Shown: piece after piece, positions 1-10,784 of the stretch | How the letters are laid out: each line of letters opens with the position of its first letter | Position numbering within the stretch: position 1 is the first letter of the stretch | Assembly (NCBI GenBank): GCA_019095985.1 | Contig: CM032660.1 | Location: forward strand, 11,738,941-11,802,940 | Origin: Streblospio benedicti | Taxonomy: Eukaryota > Annelida > Polychaeta > Spionida > Spionidae | Length of the DNA: 64,000 bases | Direction of reading: 5' to 3' | Notes under the pieces: model-generated | Database searches by the model: none | What the model was told of the DNA's origin: nothing | What the model saw: only the letters and a program-made list of their open reading frames with translations | Translations under genes and position numbers: made by a program

Positions 1-45
1 AAACAAAAATATTTGTTTTGAGCGACAGTATTTTTAAAACAAGTA

Positions 46-1708
46 CAGTATAGGTCGAATATCCGTAAATCCGCTTTTATCCGGACGCCTTATCTTGGCC
101 CCATTCTTAAATTTACGGACATCGTGCATGTCTGCTTGCCACTCATGTTAAAAAAATAAAAAATCACATGCTTTTTACAAAGTTACGTCATTTAATGGGC
201 CAGCCTGTCACCCTTTTCTATGGGTAATCTAACTTAATTTATTGTTCCTTTTTCGGTGATAAAGACTAGATCCTTATGTTATGATTAGGGCTCTGTAGAG
301 CCGAAAGCTAAATAAAACTTTTTTTGACCAATTTTTGACCAATTTTTGTGATTAGATATTTAAATAAGCATAGACAGAACAACATAAAATACAAAAAATA
401 GACTAGATTGTCACACAGATCTTGACAAAGAAAATATGGTTTGAACTGGGCCAATATGTTGTTTTCGGATAATGGATTGTTTTTGGATAAATAAAATAAA
501 TATCATACAGTACAACTCGTTTAACCGAATATCAATAAACCGAATTTTCCCATTAACTGGGCGTTCTGTAATAGTCCCTTTTTTTCGGACATATACGGAA
601 GATCGAGCTTGGGATCGAACTATAAGCCTTTCTTAATAGCGGGAGCGGACAAAAGATGTCGAACACAACGCACGCGGTATTGCAATAGCCTCCAAGCGAA
701 AAAGGCGCACTACTCCATTTAGACAGCACACACCAGAACACCACTGATTAATCGAGACTACCTCCGCTGCACGCGGTCTTCGTGGCCACAAAACCCTTAC
801 GCCGATCACGTTAGTATGGAAGCAACGAACTCGAGCTTTATTTAATATTATTGCAAACTATTGCTGTATGTCTTATGTACAGGCCATAAAATGATATTCA
901 ATCGAACTATCATCATAGGATTGTAGGTTTACTGTATACAAATGTCATACCAAAGTTATGAATTATTTGTTCTGCAAAGGTATTTCTTGAATGTCTCTTA
1001 TTATCGTTCATAGTCACTCTTGGTCATTCTTACATTCGCCGATCCCCGCCCCCTCAATCATCCGGATATATCGATTTTCGAACGTCTATCCCATTCCCAA
1101 CATGTCCGTAAAAACAAGGTTGTACTGTATTTGTAATCTAGACCTTTTTCTCGTTAAATACATATGATTGATTGATTTATTTATTATAGTGACATTGTAT
1201 ACATTACATTTACATAGTAATTTTTTAAATACAAATTATACCCAGCCCTATCTAGGGGCTTATAAGTCACCTTAAATAAATTATATAAATTAAATTTATA
1301 TACATTATGAATATAAAATATATGGCATATGTATATTAAACTTCAAAATCCGATGAAAAATAAGAGATATTAATTACTTTAAAAGCGTTAAATATTCAAA
1401 AAGATCGCGGTCATGCATGTTTAGAAGCACGTGGTCGCTATTGTCAGCCTTTGAAAATAATAACATGCTTGTAAAGCTTAAAAAATATTGTTTTTACAGG
1501 TCAATACGTGTCGATTATTGCAATAATCTTAATAAATGTACAATTGATATTGATTATAAATGGAAGGTAATGTTACTTGTCACTTGTAATTCCTGAAATG
1601 TCGCGGTCTATCTGAATAGTTTTTGGTCACTACCGTGATATCCGGACGCCCGCCTCTCCGGACACCTCATCAACGTCCTGAGGGGTCCGGATAAGCGGAC
1701 ATGTGCTG
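46..1708. mobile_element. Pogo/Tigger-like non-autonomous DNA transposon (outer)
   Basis: The left end begins CAGTATAGGTCG and the right end, read on the minus strand, begins CAGCACATGTCC. Both are preceded by TA, and both carry a related inner block (CCGCTT..ATCCGGAC) close to the tip. CAG termini next to TA fit the pogo/Tigger branch of Tc1/mariner elements. No transposase reading frame is visible, and a second element sits inside it, so it is a non-autonomous or decayed copy. The superfamily call is inference from the ends only. Confidence 0.5.
508..1127. mobile_element. Nested pogo-like MITE
   Basis: The termini are CAGTACAACTCGTTT on the left and, read inward from the right on the minus strand, CAGTACAACCTTGTTTT. 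TA lies directly outside both ends (506-507 and 1128-1129), as expected for a TA target duplication. It is about 620 bp, encodes no recognisable protein, and lies inside the larger element at 46-1708, so it inserted later. The outer ends are related but not the same, so these are two subfamilies. Confidence 0.6.
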
Positions 1709-1874
1709 TAAAAACATCAACTTTACTACCAACTTTCTTGTCTTTTTTACTAATACTATGAATGGTAAATGGAACAGTATTCTACACCTCGCTATATATA
1801 CATTGAGAATTCACTATTTTCCGTGATTCAAATGTGATGTCTGTTTTTCTCTTCCTTGTAACTAGTCTACTTAC

Positions 1875-4800
1875 GGGTGTGGGTGCTGAGTTGACGGCTG
1901 CTGGGAAGAGCGGTTTTGGCAACAGCGGTGCTGCCGACGTGGCGGCCGGGGCGGTGGACATGGGGGGCGGGCGCGGGGGGCCCATCGGGGGCCCGCCCGG
2001 ACCCATCATGCCCGGGTACGGACCCATGGGGCCCATCGGCGGCCCCGGACCCATCCGTCTACAGGCAGTATTAGTATAGTATCATTATGCGTGGCTATAT
2101 TTTCACATTTATTCCTCAGTTATGTCATGTCTGTATGAATGATTGGTCTACATCAACAGTGTATCTGAACGTAGACCTGTAAGATTCTTGTATCTGTACA
2201 TAATCAGTTGCAATAGAAACTACTCTAGACAGAAATCTCTTTATCATTGTACTTGATTTGAAATTTTTTAACAAAACACTTTAAATATTTCAGATAAATA
2301 ATCTTTTAACCTCTTTAGTGCCGTGGGCTCCTGTAGTAGCCCTGTTTCAGATGAAAAAGAAACAGTTTGATTTTGTCTGCCATATGCGTATGTAAATACT
2401 CGTGGTACTAGTCTCAAATTCTGGTGTTTCAACAACAACTTTACCTTGACATTTCGATGTATTTTTAGAAGGAAATAAGCAGCATAGTATTAACATTTTA
2501 ATTCTACTTGTGAGAGCGAATATTTACCCACCCAACCCGCATTCTCTGCTTCAAATTTGCATACTCTTGTTTGCGTTTGGTTTTGCACAGAAAAGTCCTC
2601 GGATTATCGCCCGTTTTCACATATAAATAGGGGGGTCATGCTTCTCGGGTTTTAGACTAGCGATAACTAAAACGCCGTACCTTGACATTTCGATGTAAAT
2701 TTTGTGGAAGTGAAGAAGGGTTTTTGAACATGTTTATTTACAATAGATCTTACTGCAAATTTTATTTTTACGCTTTAGTACCGGGAAAACAATTATTTTC
2801 ATAGTAGTAATATTATGTGGTATTTGTTTGGAGCATAATAATTTTATTTAAATAACACAAGAACTGGGTGTGCAGTGCTCTATGTGTTGACGTTTTGCGT
2901 ATGCCGATGTGAAAGTGTTAATAAGACATAGCTGCTGATTAGACTGCAACGATACACCGATGCATCGCTGAATCACGTTTTATTTACTCACGATTAAAGT
3001 ATCGATATGATAGTCTATATCGCGATATTTCACGATATAACTGTTAATGAATTTATATGCAAAATATTGCATAATTCAAGGTAAATCTTTGTCTTTTCCC
3101 ATGAGTATGGGCGCCGCCATCTTTTTGCTGTATTGCGAACAGCGTTACTAACAAAATGTTGTCAATTGAATGGCTTAACGGCCAGCTATTTCAGTATAGA
3201 TTTCTTGCGCTACTACTCGTAAACGCACAGCGTGTACAGACTGTTGTGTGTTTGACGTATTTTTGTTATCGTGATGTGTATCGTATCGCCAACAAAGTAT
3301 CGTGATGTGTATTGTATCGTTGCTCAAGCGCATCGTTACAGGCATACTGCTGATACTATGACCTTTTATCTCGGCTCACAGAGGCTGTTAAATAAATCGG
3401 CAATTACTCTAAATTGTCAAATTGAACCTGATGTTGTATGTTTAGTAACTTATTATAATGGTGAAAATAAGAAACTAGACCATCTCCTGACTGTGTAGTG
3501 ACGGCCTACAACACATGCCGCAGATCATGCTGTTCATTTGTACTTTTTGTGTTCACTATACTTTGACCTAGTATTTTGGTGAAGAATGATAATATTTCTC
3601 TTTGGGTAGTTTTTGTTGCAACTGATTATTTACAGTTTAATTTATAGAGACGCTTCATACTTTTGCGTTAGCGATACTTTGAACTTGTTTTTCGGTGAAA
3701 AGCTAGCACGAAGCTTTCAAACATTCTCATGTTATTTTTACACAATGCATTAGTTTCGTGAACACTTTTGATTTGAAACTTTTTCAACAAAACACTTAAA
3801 TATTTCAGATTAATAACTTTTTAAATAAAAGTTTGAAATGAAATGAAGTTAGCGTGAGATATACATGTAAGTAGACTACAATGTTAAATAAAGTGAAATA
3901 AATGATCACTTACGGTCCCATTGGTCCCCATCGGGACCCATTGGCCCTGCAACAAAAAAATATTCAACATAATATTTGATAAAAGAAAACCATCAAATAT
4001 TAAATCATTGGGACCAATTGTATGAATGTACTTGGGATGGAAAACTAGCTACACAACTAACTCAGGGAGGATATTTGACGTAGCTACACAAGCCAACTCA
4101 GGGAGGATATTTGGCGTTGTGTTATGACTCACCATGTGCGGTCCTCCCATGTTGGGGGCGGCCACCTGCGGGCAAAGATAAAGTGGGGTCAACAAGGTGT
4201 GCAAGATTTCACACGTTCTAACTGATTTCTAAATGCAAGCTTTCCGGTATTCAATCAGCAGTCTCCCAGTTAAGGCCTGTTTTTTTCTTCAGCAGTCTCA
4301 GTAACTTTAAAAAATTGCTAGTCCTCCCCCAAAGTTCACTCTGTAATATCGGCTGGTGGCACACCAGCCTCTATGGAAATCCAAACTGTAACCTAGAAAA
4401 CTAGCCAATCAGCGCCAATTCTCTCGCTTTTTGGGGAACTGTTGACCTGTCAATTTTCTGTATTCCTCCTCCTCATGCTCCTTATATGGGCAAAAGCAAC
4501 AACAACACGGCACTCACGTGGCAATATAGTCTTTATCACGCCCCTGTACTAAATCCAAACACCAAATTGAAGGGCAGAGCGACAAGGATATCTTTATACA
4601 GCCTTTATAAAAAAAGTACAAATTCGCGGCGGCAATGCAATGCTAATGGAGGCTGAATACTAATGTTAAGTTTACCTGTTGAATTATGCATATATTTGGC
4701 CTAATTGGCTTGATCTCAAGGCTCAAAAGCAATTTTGAAAACATATAGCTTATTGAGCCCTTGATATTCAGGGTGCCAAAGTTACTCATTCATTGAGACG

Positions 4801-7800
4801 GCTCAAGTATGCTTTTTTACCGAATCTTTTTCATTTTTAAAATAAATATGCTTTAAACCAAGTTAGTACTGCCCATTATTTATTGCTGGGGAGTGTGGAG
4901 GATTTGGTCTGATGTTCATGTACAAAATTCATGACCTCCCTATTTTTTTTCTCTGTACAAAATAGGTGACACCAGCTTTATAAAAATGTTTTTTTTTGCC
5001 ACAAATGATTATATAAATTAGTAGAAGAACTGCTCACGCTTATGGGCAGTTTTCCGAAATGTACCACTTACTATGTAATTTTTTATAAATAATGAATACA
5101 TATATATTTTTTTTTCATAAATAATGAATAGATATATGATATTTTAACAGATAATTAAAGTATAGTTCATGTTCTATCTTTTATTGATATTTTAGTACTA
5201 AATTCATCCAACAATTTATACTAAAAAAAAATGTTTTGATAATCGTTTCCACCTGTAACGCTTGACGCATTTAAATATTGATCACGTTATGGGCAGTTCA
5301 CGGATGTAGTTGTGACTACCGTAAAATGTCCCCTTGATTGCAAACACCACATACCAGTTTGCCTGAATTATGGTTACTAATGTTCATGGGCAAATGTGTA
5401 TATCAAACTTATTTTTTCCTTTGAGTAAATATATTGGCAATTTATCTTTTAGATGCTTATCTCTGACTACGATATGTACATAATAATCAACCCTACGACG
5501 GATGTGCCCATAACGTGAGCACGCCCCCTCTGTTTTACCCATGAAATGAAGGTAAAATAAAAAATGAAAAAAATCTTACCTGGCAGAAAATAGACAACCA
5601 CCCCTGTTGTACTTGGTACTAAATTGATGACCCCCCTCTAAAAATATCTGTACCAAAATAGAGAACCCCCCTGGATTTCCTCAGACTCCCCTGACTTAAA
5701 TAATGAGCACTCCCTTACTAGTCCTTACAAGTTGCGCCAATGTGTTTTGGCTCAGCAGCTACTTGTATGCAGGTTGAGTGAATTGAATTCAGCCCGAGTC
5801 CTCCCTTAATATTTACTAGTATGACGAAAGCAGACTAGTGACTAAATGGGCGACTGAAATTTCAGGGTCAGGATTAGCCACTCGTCCGCTCGTATTGACT
5901 AGTAAAAACTTGTGGAGGACGAGTAAGGAATTTTAATAACGCGCCCTTTTGACGAGTAGCAATTCTGGTCAATTTGGCATACAAATATAGAGCTTTGTGC
6001 AAGGAGGACAAGTACATTGTTTTGCAGGACGAGTAGATATTTGAGGGTTACTCGTCCTGCTGACGAGTAGTACTTTTTCACCTAATCCTGACCCTGTGAA
6101 TAGAGAAATGCTTTTTGGGAATATAAGCAACTGACTCTGCTGATGTTGAACAGACTGTACATTGGACTAAAATACACATAGCATTTCAATTGTATCTTTT
6201 AAATAGCAGTTTGGGTCAGGATAAGCATCAAACTGCCAGTGTACGACAAAACTTCAATATAAAATTGTTACACTATAACAAAAGAGAAACAAAATTGCTT
6301 GAGATAAATTTGAGTCAACTATTCATTTTTTCTTGGATATAATGCTGCATGCTCGTGCTTCTTCCGTACTCATAAAGATACAAGCTTCCCATGTAGAAAA
6401 TTCACTTGAACGGACGTTCCCAGTCGTAAATCATATTTCCCAGTCAGAAGCTCAGTCTACTAAAAAACCTCTGGGTTCACGAATGGTAAATACGACAGGG
6501 AGTGCCCCTTTGAGTGATTTTAACATATCATATGGGAAGCTCGTAATTTTGAGTTCGAAAAAAGCAGGCGAACGCAAAACAATAATAGGGGCAACACTAA
6601 TATTAACTAGTATTGTAAACACTCTGGGGTGAAATATCATGGGAATCAATTAAAAAATAGATCACCAAAATCCGACAAGATTTATAATGTAATTAATATT
6701 TAGATTAAACAAGCATTTGCCATTCACTCCACTGTCACAGGCTTCAGTATATAAGTTCATCAAATGGCATTTTGAAGCAGGGTCATCGTGATCAAAAATA
6801 GATAACTTTGTGTGAAACCCTATTAGGAATGATGGTACATCATTTATTTTACTGTTACTTTAATATCTTAAGCATATAAAAAGAAGTTCCAACAGATTGA
6901 CATCTATTCGTACCTCAAAGTCGCCATATTGGCAAATGCACCTGCTGCATTAAATAAAGATCGCGTTATGAACGTTTAAATGGCGCCGATCTGATCACGC
7001 TGTATTCTAGAAAACTGTCCATATTTCTCTGTGTTTGACACTAGTAAAATCCTGTAATAAACCCTTCACCCGGACGTAATGAATTCTCAGAGATAAAAAT
7101 TCGTAAAAATACGGGGGGAAAACAAACCCCCCGCATATTTCCCATCTCTGCCGTGACAATGCTGCTGACTCACCCATCGGCCCCATGGGTCCGCCCATCA
7201 TCGGTCCGCCCATCATGGGGGGCATCCCCATGGGCATGGGGGGCATGCCCATGGACACTGGCGCCGGCATCATGCGCTGCTGTGGGGGGTTCTGTGGCGT
7301 CGGCGCTGGGGCAGCAGCAGCCGAGGCAGCGTCCTGGGAATCGTCGTCATCCTCTAAACACAGGCAAAACAAAAAACAGTGACGGCGTTAGTACTCATAT
7401 TTTTTGCTTCCCATGGAACTACACACTCTGAAAATTTGGAGTCTCACCCTAAAATTATGGAGTCCCTCTGAATTATGTACAATCCGACGAAAAAATCAAT
7501 GTTTATTGTTATATTGTGAGTGTGCAATATAAATCATAAGTGGCTAGTAAAGTTCAACCCATTCGTATCCGGATAGGCCTGTAATGATACGCTTGAGCAA
7601 AGATACAATACACATCACGATAACAAAAAACATAAGTCAAAAACACACAACAGTCTGTACACGCTATGCGTTACGACTAGTAGCGCTAGAAATCTATACT
7701 GAAATAAGCGGAGCCCATACTCATGGGAAAAGACAAAGATTTACCTTGAATTATGCAATATTTTGCATATAAATTCATTTAACAGTTATATCGTGAAAGT

Positions 7801-8920
7801 ATCGCGATATAGACTATCATATCGATACTTTAATCGTGAGTAAATAAATCGTGATTCAGCGATGCATCGGTGTATCGTTGCAGTCTATATCCGATGTCCC
7901 TTGAGGGACATTTTACTCCGATTTTGCACAGAAAGTCACACGGATTATCGCTGTTTTTCACATATAAACAGTGGGGTCTGCTCCCGTGATGTTTGCGCAC
8001 AATTTAATTTTCGAATTTCGTGGGTAGGTGCTAAAACTCAAACTTAAATAGTCAGCAAACATTAATAGCCTATGTAAAGTAGGTCCAGGATGAAGCAAAA
8101 TTGCAAAATTAAAGTCACAAAATAATTTATAGATAAAAATCGGAAAATTTCATTGCCACGAAATATTTTAGTTTTACATTATTTTTGCACACATTTCACC
8201 AACATGAACCTTCATAGGCAGATCCAAAGTACTTTTTCCACCAAAATACTTCATTTTCATAGGGTTTTTGGCACGTTCTCGAAGTTATTATTCTATATGG
8301 CGACATTGCCATGCTTGAAGTCTGCGATTACCTGCGATTCCCTGGCGTTTGAGTTTTTCGTGGTTTTTCAAGTCGTCCTCTGGGATTCCTTCCATGCCGT
8401 AGATCTCTAGCTCTATACTGTTTCTATTGGGCAGAGAGTTGGGCACCTTATCCACTTTTTCCTTGTGAACCTGTAACAAATAGATGGTTTAGTCATTAAA
8501 GAATATGTTACAGACAAGATGAGATAATAAATATTAACTATCTGCCTTAAATTTTCTTGATTACATTTACCGACTTATTACGGCTTTTGAACCCCTAACA
8601 CATGTACTGCTGTACTATGCACAAAAAATTATCAAAACTAAATTCGTTAAAAATGAAATTTAGTATTTCCTTTCCATGAGCTCAATAAAAATACACTGAT
8701 TATGAAATGCAGATTAAATGTAACGGAGAAAACTTGACGTCAAAATGCTAGGGACCGGCTTTTAACCAACAGATTGATGTCGCGTGTACCTACCTGCATG
8801 CAGTGTATGGAGAGACCCGGACCTGTGTACAGTTTCTTGTGACATATGTGACATTTAAAATGTTTTGCTTTTTGATGTTGGATCAAAATTTTTTCATCAT
8901 CGAATTCTCTGTTGCAATAC
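1875..8920 (-). CDS. ZNF207: BUB3-interacting zinc finger protein ZNF207/BuGZ (partial, multi-exon)
   Basis: Clear exons are 8794-8920, 8332-8470, 7174-7353 and 1875-2058, with two candidate 33-bp exons at 4133-4165 and 3914-3946. The first encodes the paired zinc fingers ([10 protein letters not shown] ... [16 protein letters not shown] ... HCMQ). The next encodes [15 protein letters not shown], a hallmark of the family. Then come an acidic DDDDSQD stretch, Met/Pro/Gly repeats ([13 protein letters not shown]) and KPLFPAAV. The family binds microtubules and BUB3 and supports spindle assembly and kinetochore loading. The first coding exon should end in TG (completing Trp before YCNR), but I cannot find it below the N gap. 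The 3' exons, including the BUB3-binding GLEBS motif, are also not seen and may lie before base 1. Phases agree from 8920 to 7174, but exon 1875-2058 needs phase 2 and the chain supplies phase 1, so one exon is missed or contains an indel. Confidence 0.88.
2942..3343 (+). mobile_element. MITE with GRCTGYAACGATAC termini, copy 1
   Basis: It starts GACTGCAACGATACACC and ends GCATCGTTACAGGC, giving inverted termini of about 14 bp. The interior is AT-rich and includes cgatataact/atcgcgatat motifs. The same sequence occurs inverted at 7577-7885. Near the right end a segment around TCGTGATGTGTAT is duplicated in tandem, which makes this copy longer. It lies in a ZNF207 intron. Terminal sequence alone does not fix the superfamily; a hAT-like MITE is possible. 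Confidence 0.6.
4046..4115. repeat. Tandem 35-bp duplication
   Basis: A unit beginning tagctacacaa and ending aggatatttg(a/g)cg is present twice in a row with a few differences. It lies in a ZNF207 intron about 20 bp below the candidate exon at 4133-4165, so it would affect only intron length. Confidence 0.7.
5863..6096. mobile_element. hAT-like MITE (CAGGGTCAGGATTAG termini)
   Basis: The left end reads CAGGGTCAGGATTAG and the right end CTAATCCTGACCCTG, a 15-16 bp inverted repeat around 234 bp. CAGGG-type tips are common in hAT elements. The flanks share only TGAA (tgaaattt and tgaataga), so an 8-bp target duplication is not clear. The interior repeats GACGAGTAG several times. It has no protein and lies in a ZNF207 intron. 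Confidence 0.6.
7577..7885 (-). mobile_element. MITE with GRCTGYAACGATAC termini, copy 2 (inverted)
   Basis: This is the reverse complement of the element at 2942-3343. It starts GCCTGTAATGATACGC and ends CGATACACCGATG.. GACTGCA when read on the minus strand. It lacks the tandem duplication of copy 1. Directly after it (7921-7990) is a second shared block, TTTTGCACAGAAAGTC..CGGATTATCGC, which also occurs at 2581-2650 near copy 1, so the two loci share more than one repeat. Confidence 0.6.
8217..8290. mobile_element. GGCAGATCCAGG-type MITE, truncated copy in ZNF207 intron
   Basis: It begins GGCAGATCCAAAG, followed by CCACCAAAATACTTCATTTT and CATAGGGTTTTTGG. This matches the left half of the complete copy at 35271-35390. 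The right terminus is missing. It sits about 42 bp from the donor of ZNF207 exon 8332-8470. Confidence 0.5.
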
Positions 8921-9147
8921 CTGATATATTGGTTAAGGAACACAAAAAACATGCACTGTGTAGACAGTGGCGTTACAATATTCCAATTACATAAGTTCAT
9001 TTATCAAATCTACATGGACATATTATCTACATGTATAACTTACTTAAAATCTACCGAAACCTACTTCTAATTAAATGGGCCTTAAAAAATAACTATATTT
9101 CTACATTTTCTTCAGGAAATAATTTGCCAACTCAAAATATGATTATA

Positions 9148-9430
9148 TAACAGTTTGTTAGACTTCATGTGGTTAATGATATGGTCCCAAATAAGCTATT
9201 CCATAATCTTACAAACTATACATGTGAGACTGACTGGCCTATAATTACACGAGAGTTTTCTATTGCCTTTCTTGAAAATTGCGGAGATGTTTGCACATTT
9301 CCATTGATCTGGAAACGTCATAGTTCTTAACGACGTGGCAAAGATGATTATTAGAGGCTTACAAATTATAACACCATTAATATCGCTTATTAGGGACCAT
9401 GTCATTAACCATATGAAGTCTAACAAACTG
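9148..9430. mobile_element. CR1-like LINE reverse transcriptase fragments in inverted arrangement
   Basis: On the minus strand, about 9320 down to 9148, the translation contains FPDQWKCANISAIFKKGNR and CNYRPVSLTCIVCKIME and then a DHIINHMKSNKL-like stretch. This is the N-terminal reverse-transcriptase region of CR1-type non-LTR retrotransposons. From 9388 on the plus strand the same segment (DHVINHMKSNKLF) restarts and continues as the next feature. The shared ~40 bp is therefore an inverted repeat with the LINE running both ways from it. Many stops show the copy is dead. Confidence 0.7.
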
Positions 9431-9585
9431 TTTAGAGATACAATATGGATAAACATCACTCCAACTACTAAAAGTACTTGATAAGTGGACTGAAATATTA
9501 AGACAGTTGGGCCACATTGAAGATGATGTGGTGTACATGAACTTTCAAAAGGCCTTTGACAAGGTACCACACTACTTTTCGCATA
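9388..9585 (+). mobile_element. CR1-like LINE reverse transcriptase fragment (VYMNFQKAFDKVPH)
   Basis: The plus strand encodes EDDVVYMNFQKAFDKVPH at about 9517-9577. This is the catalytic-motif region just before the GxP part of CR1/L2-type reverse transcriptases (usual form VYLDFxKAFDxVPH). The usual Asp of the YxDF motif is Asn here, so this copy would not be active. It is broken downstream; the 3' end of the same type of element reappears at 10440-10684. Confidence 0.7.
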
Positions 9586-10439
9586 AAAACATTCAAAGTA
9601 AATGTACATGAGTAGTACTAAGTACACAGTTTTCAAAGTGATAAAATGAATCTTGTTGGACATTTGAAAAAAAAAATCTATTTTAAGTCTTTCAAGTACC
9701 GAATTTGGCTGTAAAATACACTGCATTGCATAAATATGCATCACATTTTCAAAAAGAATTGGGAGATACTCCTTCCAAAACCCCTGCCACAAGAGGGGGG
9801 TACCCCCACTATCACACTCTCCCCCCGTTGCACCGTTGGCACCGCCTGTCCGCTTCGCTGAGTCTATAGACACCGAAAATGATAGCCAGCCATGTAGAGC
9901 TGGAAGAGCACATGTATGGGATGTGCAAATGCACATTACCTTAGAAAGTCAGGCGTGCACAACAATAACAATGCATCTTATGTCTTGTATGCACCACAGA
10001 TTTTCACCATATACATGTGTTCTATTGATTTCCCAAGCTCCACAATGACAATGTCATATCAACCATTGTTTGATACTAGAATCAAATGATATCGGCGTGA
10101 TGCACACTCTTTTTCGATGCAGTGATATGATTGTATTTTCTTGAATACTTTTCCCGGTACTGAATCGAGGCTGTCTACCGCATAAATGACAGCACGCATC
10201 ACCTGGGTTTAGTGATAGAGACAATCATTTACGACGCGTCATTTAAATCGAGTGCATCTTAGCACACCAGTAAAAGCGTGTTTACACAACGTGTGGTTCA
10301 ATCAAGTACATTCGATAATGGCTGCGCCAATATGCGAGCCAAAAACATCAACATTTTAAAGAAAAACGTATTTTTTTTTTTTTGTTATTTCCTCTGAATT
10401 TCGGAATTTTGTAATCCTGATCAGAATGCTCGGAATCTG

Positions 10440-10684
10440 CTTCGAATACTTGGCAACTCTGTAATAGGGCAGCGAGGACAAACTGCAGGCTTTACTCATT
10501 TAGCTATCGGGTGGTGACTGCTTGGAATAATCTCCCTAAACACATAGTAACAGCACCAAATGTTGGCACATTTGAAAGACATTTGGACAGATATTGGGCA
10601 CATGAGGAAATGAAATTCAACTATAAAATTGCTCCTGGCCATGCTACACGTGACCTGCACGAAGCAACCGCCAACAGCGATGAC
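10440..10684 (+). mobile_element. CR1-like LINE, 3' terminal ORF2 fragment
   Basis: The plus strand reads RLYSFSYRVVTAWNNLPKHI followed by VTAPNVGTFERHLDRYWA. This is the typical C-terminus of CR1-like LINE ORF2 (usual form FxxRVVxxWNxLPxxVVxAxSVxxFKxxLDxxW). The frame is open until the N gap begins at 10685, so the true 3' end of the element is hidden. It has the same orientation as the 9388-9585 fragment and may belong to the same insertion. Confidence 0.75.
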
Positions 10685-10784
10685 NNNNNNNNNNNNNNNN
10701 NNNNNNNNNNNNNNNNNNNNNNNNNNNNNNNNNNNNNNNNNNNNNNNNNNNNNNNNNNNNNNNNNNNNNNNNNNNNNNNNNNNN
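10685..10784. other. Assembly gap of 100 N
   Basis: Exactly 100 undetermined bases lie between the LINE fragment and the last acyltransferase exon. A run of exactly 100 N usually stands for a gap of unknown length. The true gap may hold the end of the acyltransferase coding sequence and the first exon of ZNF207. Confidence 0.95.

Noticed and set aside
7153-7431. Plus-strand frame opposite the ZNF207 Met/Pro/Gly exon
   Set aside because: Antisense shadow of a repetitive coding exon; no independent signals.
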